Shown: positions 53,952 to 64,000 of the stretch, one piece after another | How the letters are laid out: each line of letters opens with the position of its first letter | Position numbering within the stretch: position 1 is the first letter of the stretch | Assembly (NCBI RefSeq): GCF_900156525.1 | Contig: NZ_FTPS01000001.1 | Coordinates: 1,116,001 to 1,180,000 of the forward strand | Direction of reading: 5' to 3' | Source of the DNA: Pontibaca methylaminivorans | Lineage (GTDB): Bacteria > Pseudomonadota > Alphaproteobacteria > Rhodobacterales > Rhodobacteraceae | DNA: 64,000 nucleotides | Notes under the pieces: model-generated | Databases searched by the model: none | What the model saw: only the letters and a program-made list of their open reading frames with translations | What the model was told of the DNA's origin: nothing | Position numbers and translations under genes: made by a program

Positions 53952-54308
53952 ATGCTGGAAACTGCGCTGCTCATATTGTCGATCGGCACCGGCGACACGG
54001 TGCAGATGAGCCTTGCCCGAACCGATTCGCCGGCCGCCTGCCTCGAGCGGGCCGATGCCCTGGCCGAGGTGCTGACCTCGGCCGGATATACCATCGCCGG
54101 GATGCGCTGCGGCGAAAGCCCGCTCGCGCTCACGCCATACGAACATGGCCATGACGAGGGTGATCTGCGCTGGCACTATCACGTCACGCTGAAGGGGTCG
54201 GACACCGGCGACGGCTTCACCTTCGAGCCCGTTGCAGAGGGCACCTGCGAAGCCGTGGCCACGAACGAGTTCTGCGCCGTCTCCGCCCAGCAGCCGACCG
54301 GAGAGTGA
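53952..54308 (+). CDS. Small hypothetical protein
   Basis: A 118-residue protein with a hydrophobic N terminus ([21 protein letters not shown]) but no clear cleavage site. It contains three Cys residues beyond the N terminus ([33 protein letters not shown]), possibly forming disulfides in the periplasm. I do not recognise the family. It follows mgtE by 49 nt and is bounded by a bidirectional terminator. Confidence 0.65.
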   Translation: MLETALLILSIGTGDTVQMSLARTDSPAACLERADALAEVLTSAGYTIAGMRCGESPLALTPYEHGHDEGDLRWHYHVTLKGSDTGDGFTFEPVAEGTCEAVATNEFCAVSAQQPTGE

Positions 54309-54405
54309 TCCCGCACCCGCCGATTCATCGCCGCCCGCGCCGCCGCACGGCAAACCGCATCGGCCGGCACCATGTCCGCACAGAAAACAGCACATGTGCC
54401 GACAA

Positions 54406-54439
54406 GAAAGGCCGCCGTCCCGGAGACGGCGGCCTTTTT
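54406..54439. terminator. Strong bidirectional rho-independent terminator
   Basis: A perfect stem (about 54407-54419 with 54425-54437, 5-nt loop) flanked by AAAG and TTTTT works in both directions. It ends the rightward gene at 54308 and the leftward tuf transcript ending at 54493. Confidence 0.92.
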
Positions 54440-54492
54440 CATGTCAGACCCGGACCCGACTGGCGCGCGCTTGGGGCGCGCGCCATTGGCGG

Positions 54493-55668
<1,176 letters not shown>

Positions 55669-55756
55669 CGCCTTTGCGCCCTTTTTGCCATGGTCGGGTC
55701 GTGCGGCGACCCGGTTTGCTTCACCGCGCGCCACATATTGAGTTCAGGAAGGAAAA

Positions 55757-56353
55757 TCAAGCACCGGATGCGCCTGTTTCGGGGCCGGCCCCGCCCTCGG
55801 GCGCGTCCCCCTCGCGATGGTCGAACCAGCCTTCTTCGCGGTGCTGCTGTTCGAGCCATTTTCCGATCTGGTCCATCGCGTTCTCGGCCAGCCCCTGCAT
55901 CTGTTCCTCGCGCGTGCGATGACGCCCCGAACCGCCGATCGCGGTCTCGGGAGTGGTGCTCTCCAGCACCTGGAAGGTCTTCGGCTTTTCGTTCAGCTTC
56001 TTCCCGGCCGCATCGTCCCAGACGGTCAGGTTGATGATCAGCATCGAGCGCGGGTTGAAGAGCAGCGGCACGCCCTTGGGTGCGAGCATGTATCCCTCGA
56101 CGCTCATGCCGAAGTGATAGAGCTGGCCACCGTCGAACCCGCCGAAGCGGCGTTCGACCGCGTCCTGCAGCACGTCCACCCATTCTTCCGCCGTCGCATC
56201 GCGCGACACCGGCCCCTGGCGCATCTTGCTGGCGATGACGATATTGTGGCCGAGATGGAATTCGCCCAGATCGTCAGGCGGCTCTCCGGCATCGGGATTG
56301 GCGCAGGCCCCGGCGAGCACCAGGAGGGCGAGGAAGGCAATGATGCGCGTCAT
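55757..56353 (-). CDS. Predicted lipoprotein, unknown function
   Basis: A 198-residue protein with a lipoprotein-type signal ([17 protein letters not shown]). The mature part ([40 protein letters not shown] ... [27 protein letters not shown]) is conserved-looking, ending in an acidic/Gly tail. I do not recognise a named family. GGAG precedes the ATG at 56353. It lies between tuf and parC on the same strand. Confidence 0.82.
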   Translation of the reverse strand: MTRIIAFLALLVLAGACANPDAGEPPDDLGEFHLGHNIVIASKMRQGPVSRDATAEEWVDVLQDAVERRFGGFDGGQLYHFGMSVEGYMLAPKGVPLLFNPRSMLIINLTVWDDAAGKKLNEKPKTFQVLESTTPETAIGGSGRHRTREEQMQGLAENAMDQIGKWLEQQHREEGWFDHREGDAPEGGAGPETGASGA

Positions 56354-56446
56354 GGCTGTCTCCGGTTCAGGCGGGCCGGCGGTCGGGACAGACCGCCCGC
56401 CGCTGCGGCATCGGGGGCTGCCGCCCCCGCCCGCCTGCGGCGGACT

Positions 56447-56473
56447 CCCCCGCGGATATTTTTGGCCAGAAGA
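56447..56473 (+). repeat. Dispersed intergenic repeat, copy C
   Basis: Carries GATATTTTTGGCCAGAAGAA preceded by CCCCGCG. It lies just downstream of the parC stop. With copy D it brackets parC in inverted orientation. Confidence 0.75.
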
Positions 56474-56480
56474 ATGACGC

Positions 56481-58844
<2,364 letters not shown>

Positions 58845-58917
58845 GGAGGGTGTGATACGACGGTCGCGCGCAGCCGTAAAGCCGCGCGCTCCGTATTCTT
58901 CTGGCGCTCGTCCGTCA

Positions 58918-58943
58918 TTCTTCTGGCGAGAAATATCCCCGCC
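58918..58943 (-). repeat. Dispersed intergenic repeat, copy D (inverted)
   Basis: On the reverse strand it reads GGGGATATTTCTCGCCAGAAGAA, matching copies A-C. A partial copy of the right end (GCCAGAAGAAT, reverse strand) lies 30 nt away near 58894-58904. It is in the parC-SDR divergent gap. Confidence 0.72.
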
Positions 58944-59023
58944 GGAGGCCCCCGCCGGTGCCCCTTGCCTTGAACGCCGGGCGGCGCCATAGCAGTGGCA
59001 ACCTGTCGTTACCTGGTTTGTCC

Positions 59024-59851
59024 GTGCAGAAATCCATCCTCATCACCGGCTGCTCCTCGGGGATCGGCGCCGATGCGGCCCGCGGGCTGGCGGCGCGGGG
59101 ATGGCGGGTTTTCGCCTCGTGCCGGCAGGAACGGGATTGCGCCCATTTGCGTGCCGAGGGGTTCGAAAGCCCGCGTATCGACTATTGCGACGAGGAGTCG
59201 ATACGCAGCGGGCTGGCAGAGGTGCTTGCCGCGACCGGCGGGCGGCTCGATGCGCTGTTCAACAACGGCGCCCACCAGCTGGCCGGGCTGGTCGAGGATC
59301 TGCCCCGCGACGGCCTGCGCGCGATTTTCGAGGCCAACCTGTTCGGCTGGCACGACCTCACGCGGCGGGTGATCCCCATCATGCGCGAACAGGGGCAGGG
59401 GCGGATCGTTCAGTGTTCCTCGGGGCTCGGCCTCGTGGCGCTGCGCTGGCGCGGCGCCTATGTGGCGACGAAATTCGCGCTTGAGGGGCTCACCGATACG
59501 TTGCGGGCCGAACTGTCGGGCAGCGGCATCCATGTGGTCCTGATCGAGCCCGGCCCGATCACCACCATGTTCCGCGAAAAGGGCATCCCCCATTTCGAGC
59601 GTTACATCGACTGGAAGGGCTCGGTCCGGCGCGCGGATTACGAGGCCAGCCTGATCCCGCGCATGTACCGTCCCGGCGGGCGCGACATGTTCGAACTTGC
59701 ACCCGCGGCGGTCACGGCAAAGCTTTTGCAGGCGCTCGAGGCGCGGAACCCGCGGCCCCGCTATTACGTGACCGGGGCCACCTATATCGGTGGCTACCTG
59801 CGCCGCGTTCTCTCCACCCGGATGATCGACCGCATCGTGACCCGGCTCTGA
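59024..59851 (+). CDS. Short-chain dehydrogenase/reductase
   Basis: A classical SDR of about 275 residues. The NAD(P) loop TGCSSGIG is at residues 8-15, NNGA at 80-83, and the catalytic Ser132/133, Tyr146 and Lys150 (SSGLGLV ... YVATK) are all present. I choose the GTG at 59024 (VQKSILITG) to fit the family length; an ATG at 58958 would add 22 residues, and neither has a strong ribosome-binding site. The substrate is unknown. Confidence 0.88.
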   Translation: MQKSILITGCSSGIGADAARGLAARGWRVFASCRQERDCAHLRAEGFESPRIDYCDEESIRSGLAEVLAATGGRLDALFNNGAHQLAGLVEDLPRDGLRAIFEANLFGWHDLTRRVIPIMREQGQGRIVQCSSGLGLVALRWRGAYVATKFALEGLTDTLRAELSGSGIHVVLIEPGPITTMFREKGIPHFERYIDWKGSVRRADYEASLIPRMYRPGGRDMFELAPAAVTAKLLQALEARNPRPRYYVTGATYIGGYLRRVLSTRMIDRIVTRL

Positions 59852-59924
59852 AAAAGCGGATCGCTTTTGCGCGCGTCATGCGCTAGACCCCGTCGCAAAG
59901 ACAGCAAATGACAGCGGGCGCGCG

Positions 59925-60128
59925 ATGGACGACCCTTTCTTCTTTGTCGTGGTGGGGACGGTCGTCTTGACCGCCATCGTCCTGATGATCGGTCTCGGCG
60001 CATTCACCCGCGGCGGCGAATTCAACCGCAAATACGGCAACCTGCTGATGCGCCTGCGCCTGCTGGCGCAGTTCATCGCGGTGGTGCTGATCGCGCTATA
60101 CGTCTGGATACACGGGTTTGGAGGCTGA
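59925..60128 (+). CDS. Twin-transmembrane-helix small protein (HIG1-like)
   Basis: A 67-residue protein with two hydrophobic helices (about residues 5-27 and 45-62) linked by a basic loop GGEFNRKYGNLLMRLRLLAQ, the pattern of HIG1-domain-like small proteins. In mitochondria HIG1 proteins associate with cytochrome oxidase supercomplexes; in bacteria the role is unsettled. It lies 4 nt before the cobalamin adenosyltransferase start. Confidence 0.88.
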   Translation: MDDPFFFVVVGTVVLTAIVLMIGLGAFTRGGEFNRKYGNLLMRLRLLAQFIAVVLIALYVWIHGFGG

Positions 60129-60132
60129 ACGC

Positions 60133-60705
60133 ATGGTGGTCCTGAACAAGATTTACACGCGCACCGGCGACAAGGGGCAGACCGCGCTCGGCAATGGGGC
60201 GCGGGTCGAGAAGTATTCGGCCCGCGTTGCCGCCTACGGCACCACGGACGAGCTCAATTCCTTTGTCGGCGTCGCCCGGCTCGAGGCCGCGGGCGAGACC
60301 GCGAACGCGCTGTCGCGCATCCAGAACGACCTGTTCGACCTCGGCGCCGATCTCTGCCGCCCCGGGATGGACAAGGATGCCGAGGCCGAATACCCGCCGC
60401 TGCGGGCGGTGCCGGAAATGGTGGACCGGCTCGAAGCCGAGATCGACGTCATGAACAAGAGCCTCGACACGCTGCGCAGCTTCATCCTTCCGGGCGGCAG
60501 CGCGCTCTCGGCGCATCTTCATGTCTGCCGCACCGTTGCCCGCCGCGCCGAGCGCCACGCGGTCGAGCTCGCCGCATCCGAGGACGTCAACCCGGTCGCG
60601 ATCCGTTACCTCAACCGGCTGAGCGACTGGTTCTTCGTCGCCGCGCGCATGGCGAACAACGGCGGCAAGGACGATGTGCTCTGGGTTCCCGGCGCAAACC
60701 GCTGA
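60133..60705 (+). CDS. PduO-type cob(I)alamin adenosyltransferase
   Basis: A 190-residue ATP:cob(I)alamin adenosyltransferase. The N-terminal ATP-binding TRTGDKGQTALG and RSFILPGGS, and the C-terminal YLNRLSDWFFVAAR signature, are intact. It makes adenosylcobalamin, the cofactor of methylmalonyl-CoA mutase at 29910. GGAGG lies eight bases before the ATG at 60133. It is co-directional with the upstream small protein. Confidence 0.95.
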   Translation: MVVLNKIYTRTGDKGQTALGNGARVEKYSARVAAYGTTDELNSFVGVARLEAAGETANALSRIQNDLFDLGADLCRPGMDKDAEAEYPPLRAVPEMVDRLEAEIDVMNKSLDTLRSFILPGGSALSAHLHVCRTVARRAERHAVELAASEDVNPVAIRYLNRLSDWFFVAARMANNGGKDDVLWVPGANR

Positions 60706-60835
60706 AAACGACGCTTTTCGCACAAGAACGGGGGCATTTTGCCCTGTTTCCACCGCTCCGGCGCGGCTATCAGATGCGTCGGAGATTCTGGAATCGAGTC
60801 GGGGGCGGCTCGGCAACACGAGGAGATAACCGCAG

Positions 60836-61594
60836 ATGAAGGTATTGGTGCCTGTCAAGCGTGTGATCGACTATAACGTGAAGGTCCGTGTCAAGGCGGA
60901 CGGGAGCGGTGTCGATCTGGCCAATGTCAAGATGTCGATGAACCCGTTCGACGAGATCGCCGTCGAAGAGGCGATCAGGCTGAAGGAAGCGGGCCAGGCC
61001 GAAGAGATCGTCGCGGTCTCGATCGGGGTCAAACAGGCGCAGGAGACGCTGCGCACGGCGCTCGCCATGGGGGCCGACCGGGCGATCCTGGTGGTTGCGG
61101 CCGATGACGTGCACCAGGACATCGAGCCGCTCGCCGTGGCCAAGATCCTTGCCGGGGTGATCGAGGACGAACAGCCGGGCCTCGTGATCGCGGGCAAGCA
61201 GGCGATCGACAACGACATGAACGCCACCGGCCAGATGCTGGCGGCGCTGCTCGGCTGGAGCCAGGGCACCTTCGCGAGCAAGCTCACGATCGAGGGCGAT
61301 CACGCGCTGGTCACGCGCGAGGTGGACGGCGGGCTGCAGACGGTGAAGGTCAGGATGCCGGCCATCATTACCGTCGATCTGCGCCTGAACGAGCCCCGCT
61401 ATGCCTCCTTGCCGAACATCATGAAGGCCAAGAAGAAGCCGCTCGAGGAAAAGACCGCGGGCGATTACGGGGTCGATGTCTCGCCCCGGCTCGAGGTGGT
61501 CGGCACCACCGAGCCGCCCGAGCGCGCGGCCGGGATCAAGGTGGGCTCGGTCGACGAACTGGTTGCGAAACTGAAAGAAAGCGGGGTTGTCTGA
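60836..61594 (+). CDS. etfB: Electron transfer flavoprotein beta subunit
   Basis: A 252-residue ETF-beta. [23 protein letters not shown] and the ETF-beta signature region [22 protein letters not shown] are present, and [10 protein letters not shown] is near the C terminus. It transfers electrons from acyl-CoA dehydrogenases to ETF-ubiquinone oxidoreductase. It overlaps etfA by one base (TGATG). Confidence 0.98.
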   Translation: MKVLVPVKRVIDYNVKVRVKADGSGVDLANVKMSMNPFDEIAVEEAIRLKEAGQAEEIVAVSIGVKQAQETLRTALAMGADRAILVVAADDVHQDIEPLAVAKILAGVIEDEQPGLVIAGKQAIDNDMNATGQMLAALLGWSQGTFASKLTIEGDHALVTREVDGGLQTVKVRMPAIITVDLRLNEPRYASLPNIMKAKKKPLEEKTAGDYGVDVSPRLEVVGTTEPPERAAGIKVGSVDELVAKLKESGVV

Positions 61595-62523
61595 TGGCTG
61601 TTCTTCTTCTTGCCGAAGTGAGCGATGGCGAACTGGCGCTGGATGCGACCGCGAAGGCGATGACCGCGGCGGCCCGGCTGGGCGATGTGACGGTGCTTTG
61701 TGCCGGGGCGAATGCCGCCGCCGCGGGTGATGCCGCGGCCCGGATCGCCGGAGCGAAAAAGGTGCTGGTGGCCGAGGATGCGAGCCTCGGGCATCGGCTT
61801 GCCGAGGCGACGGCGGCGCTGATCGTGAGCCTTGCGGGTGACTACGACCACATCGTCGCCCCCGCCACCACCGATGCCAAGAACGTGCTGCCGCGGGTTG
61901 CGGCGCTGCTTGACGTGATGGTGATCTCGGACATTTCGGGCGTGGTCGACGGCGACACGTTCGAGCGCCCGATCTATGCCGGCAACGCGATCCAGACGGT
62001 GCGGTCGAAAGACGCGAAGAAGGTGGTCTCGATCCGCACCTCGACCTTCGATGCCGCCGGCGAACAGGATGCGGTCACGGTCGAACCCGTCGCGGTTCCG
62101 GCCGATCCGGGGCTGTCGGAATGGGTCGAGGACAAGGTGGCCGAAAGCGACCGCCCCGAACTGACCAGCGCCGGTGTCGTGGTGTCGGGCGGGCGCGGCG
62201 TCGGGTCGGAAGAGGATTTCGCCCTGATCGAAAAGCTGGCCGACAAGCTCGGCGCGGCGGTCGGCGCCTCGCGCGCGGCGGTCGATTCGGGCTTTGCCCC
62301 GAACGACTGGCAGGTGGGGCAGACCGGCAAGGTGGTGGCGCCCGAGCTTTACGTCGCGGTCGGCATTTCCGGCGCCATCCAGCACCTTGCGGGGATGAAG
62401 GATTCGAAGGTCATCGTCGCGATCAACAAGGACGAGGAGGCCCCGATCTTCCAGGTCGCCGATTACGGTCTGGTCGCCGACCTGTTCACCGCCGTCCCCG
62501 AACTGATCGAAAAGCTCGGCTGA
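61594..62523 (+). CDS. etfA: Electron transfer flavoprotein alpha subunit
   Basis: A 309-residue ETF-alpha with the FAD-binding C-terminal domain: [38 protein letters not shown], and the ETF-alpha signature [35 protein letters not shown]. It forms a heterodimer with EtfB. The ATG overlaps the etfB stop. It is followed by a strong hairpin. Confidence 0.98.
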   Translation: MAVLLLAEVSDGELALDATAKAMTAAARLGDVTVLCAGANAAAAGDAAARIAGAKKVLVAEDASLGHRLAEATAALIVSLAGDYDHIVAPATTDAKNVLPRVAALLDVMVISDISGVVDGDTFERPIYAGNAIQTVRSKDAKKVVSIRTSTFDAAGEQDAVTVEPVAVPADPGLSEWVEDKVAESDRPELTSAGVVVSGGRGVGSEEDFALIEKLADKLGAAVGASRAAVDSGFAPNDWQVGQTGKVVAPELYVAVGISGAIQHLAGMKDSKVIVAINKDEEAPIFQVADYGLVADLFTAVPELIEKLG

Positions 62524-62546
62524 CGCCCCGTCCCTTACGACAGCCG

Positions 62547-63407
62547 TCACAGCAACGGCCCGCCGGAACCGGCGGGCCGTTTGCCGTTCATCTGCCGCAG
62601 CATCGGTTCCGCCAGCAGGCGCGTGGCGATCGCCCGGTGCATGGCCGGGCCGATCAGCCGCTCCGCCACGGCCAGCCGGAACGGCGGGCAGGTCATGCCG
62701 GCAAGTTCCCCGGCTGCCGCCGACGACATGACCGGGATGTCCAGCAGCCGCGCGCCGCCCGCCGCGTCGAGCATGCCCCGCGTGAGCGGCACGAGGTCGC
62801 CGGGCGGCTCTGTTCCATCTGCGCCGGACACCTGCTCGTAACGCAGCCAGAGCAGCAGGGCCGGCACATTGATCGCCTTGACCAGGTTGCGCATCCGCGC
62901 GGTCCAGGTCCGTTGCAGCTCGGCCCGCACCTGCGCGAAACGCTCGGGAGAGACCCGGTTCAGCCCGGCCAGAAGATGGTTGATGAAGTGGAACTCGGTG
63001 AAGTCCACCTCGGGGAACAGCGCCATCAGCCCCGGTTCGGCCATCAGGAAACGATCGTTGCGCCGCGGATGCACCCGGTAGAACCGGTTGCCGAGATTCT
63101 GCGCGGCCAGCGGCTGGATCACCACCAGATCCGCCGCCCCGGCCATGGCCAGCAGATCCTCGTCGTGAAGATAGGCATCAAGCCCCCCGTTCACGCAGCC
63201 GAGATTGACGCAATCGCGCCCGAGGCCGCTTTCCACCAGGGTGACGAAAGGTTCGGGGACGAAACGGCCGAAGGTCTCGTCCCCGCCGAGAAAGGCGATA
63301 TACCCCGGCGCCGGGCGGCGCAGCGGCCCGCGGCACTGCAGGCGCGAGGCGCCATAACGGCAGGAGATGTCCTCCGCCGCCGCCGTATCTCTGCTTTCAA
63401 AGCTCAT
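62547..63407 (-). CDS. DUF6473-like protein
   Basis: A 286-residue protein. The N-terminal part has PAPGYIAFLGGDETFGRFVPEPFVTLVE, then NLGCVNGGLDAYLHDEDLLAMAGAADLVVIQPL and LSPVERF-like helical segments, matching DUF6473 from Rhodobacteraceae, which resembles GSCFA/SGNH-like folds. No signal peptide is seen. GGAG lies four bases before the ATG at 63407. It is divergent from the 3-hydroxybutyryl-CoA dehydrogenase. Function unknown. Confidence 0.82.
   Translation of the reverse strand: MSFESRDTAAAEDISCRYGASRLQCRGPLRRPAPGYIAFLGGDETFGRFVPEPFVTLVESGLGRDCVNLGCVNGGLDAYLHDEDLLAMAGAADLVVIQPLAAQNLGNRFYRVHPRRNDRFLMAEPGLMALFPEVDFTEFHFINHLLAGLNRVSPERFAQVRAELQRTWTARMRNLVKAINVPALLLWLRYEQVSGADGTEPPGDLVPLTRGMLDAAGGARLLDIPVMSSAAAGELAGMTCPPFRLAVAERLIGPAMHRAIATRLLAEPMLRQMNGKRPAGSGGPLL
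62554..62581 (+). terminator. Terminator-like hairpin after etfA, inside the convergent gene's 3' end
   Basis: A perfect 13-bp inverted repeat (62554-62566 with 62569-62581) begins 30 nt after the etfA stop and is followed by TTTGCC. It lies within the last codons of the DUF6473 gene (stop at 62547), whose tail KRPAGSGGPLL it encodes. Confidence 0.75.
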
Positions 63408-63569
63408 CGCGCTCCACCTGCCACCGTCACTGGTTGGTGCAATCTCGCGCCCTGAACGTTGCGATTCGGTCAATCCGGGGATTTATGAAAAATTCGCGGC
63501 ATTCCCGGCCCTTGTGACCTGCCCCGCATGACCTGTAAGCTGCATCCGGACAGGACGGGAGCACTGCTG

Positions 63570-64000
63570 ATGGACGTTCGGACTATCGGGGTGATCGGCG
63601 CCGGACAGATGGGCCACGGCATTGCCCATGTGCTGGCGCTGGCAGATTATGACGTGCTCATGACCGACATCAGCCCCAGCGCGCTCGATCAGGCGATGAC
63701 GCAGATCGAGGCCAACATGGGCCGGCAGCTTCGCCGCGAGATCATCACCCGCGGCGACATGGAAGCGGCACTCCGGCGAATCCGCACCACCCACAAACTG
63801 GCCGATCTCGGCCCCTGCGACCTGATCATCGAATCGGCGACCGAACGCGAGAGCGTGAAGCGGGCGATCTTCGAGGATCTGCAGCCGCACCTCGGGCCCG
63901 GCACGATCCTGACGTCGAATACCTCGTCGATCTCGATCACGCGGCTTGCCAGCGGCACCGACCGGCCCGAGCGGTTCATCGGCTTTCATTTCATGAACCC
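63570..64000 (+). CDS. 3-hydroxybutyryl-CoA dehydrogenase, N-terminal part (cut by window edge)
   Basis: An open frame from an ATG at 63570 to the window end. It encodes the NAD-binding domain: IGVIGAGQMGHGIAHVLA (GxGxxG, residues 8-13), then CDLIIESATERESVKRAIF and the substrate-binding SNTSSISITRLA. GGGAG precedes the start. With etfBA it points to short-chain fatty acid or polyhydroxybutyrate metabolism. The C-terminal domain is outside the window, so the exact subfamily is uncertain. Confidence 0.93.
   Translation, partial: MDVRTIGVIGAGQMGHGIAHVLALADYDVLMTDISPSALDQAMTQIEANMGRQLRREIITRGDMEAALRRIRTTHKLADLGPCDLIIESATERESVKRAIFEDLQPHLGPGTILTSNTSSISITRLASGTDRPERFIGFHFMN

Overview
The window is high-GC chromosomal DNA of an alphaproteobacterium, most likely a member of the Rhodobacterales (Rhodobacteraceae/Paracoccaceae). 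Supporting signs are the secE-nusG-rplKAJL-rpoBC block next to tRNA-Trp, a pccB/pccA/methylmalonyl-CoA mutase set with a PccR-type regulator, the carboxyspermidine route (CANSDH/NspC), several Rhodobacteraceae-type small proteins, and a short dispersed intergenic repeat with core GATATTT...GCCAGAAGA. Coding density is high. GC-rich genes here produce long antisense frames, which were discarded.

Layout. 1-8.4 kb: leftward transcription/translation block (tRNA-Trp, secE, nusG, rplK, rplA, rplJ, rplL, rpoB, start of rpoC) with leader and attenuator-like hairpins. 8.5-15.4 kb: DUF374 acyltransferase, Bax-inhibitor-1-like membrane protein, quinone oxidoreductase, XRE regulator, hisN, 5-formyl-THF cyclo-ligase, a divergent GlxA-type regulator/isochorismatase-like hydrolase pair. 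15.7-18.5 kb: UspA plus SulP anion transporter, then tRNA-Pro. 18.6-23.8 kb: selD, a fosmidomycin-resistance-type MFS exporter, the CANSDH/NspC polyamine pair and a stand-alone RAM-domain protein. 23.9-26.9 kb: hisB, hisA, a reverse-strand small gene, hisF, hisE; hisH is absent. 27-29.9 kb: rlmB, tRNA-Tyr, a secreted protein, a TerB/DnaJ protein and a MAPEG-like membrane protein.

29.9-39.7 kb is the propionyl-CoA module: methylmalonyl-CoA mutase, DUF4174 (opposite strand), pccA, four small genes (two predicted lipoproteins, DUF6497, one unknown), pccB, and divergent pccR. Six copies of GCAAAT lie in the pccB-pccR gap. Together these would convert propionyl-CoA to succinyl-CoA. The PduO-type cobalamin adenosyltransferase near 60 kb could supply the mutase cofactor. 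39.8-43.6 kb is a choline-sulfate operon (betI-betC-betA, no betB) with a palindrome overlapping a promoter-like sequence.

43.7-52.2 kb: YebC, SLC13 permease, YmdB-type phosphoesterase and a four-gene Mla/Pqi-like lipid-transport operon, then a small unknown gene. 52.5-64 kb: mgtE, EF-Tu, a lipoprotein, parC, an SDR, a twin-TM small protein, cobalamin adenosyltransferase, etfBA, DUF6473 and the start of a 3-hydroxybutyryl-CoA dehydrogenase.

I found no rRNA, CRISPR array, insertion sequence, prophage or evident defence island. The window looks like core chromosome. The most noteworthy items are regulatory arrays, gene-order oddities and conserved small unknowns rather than a clearly new system.
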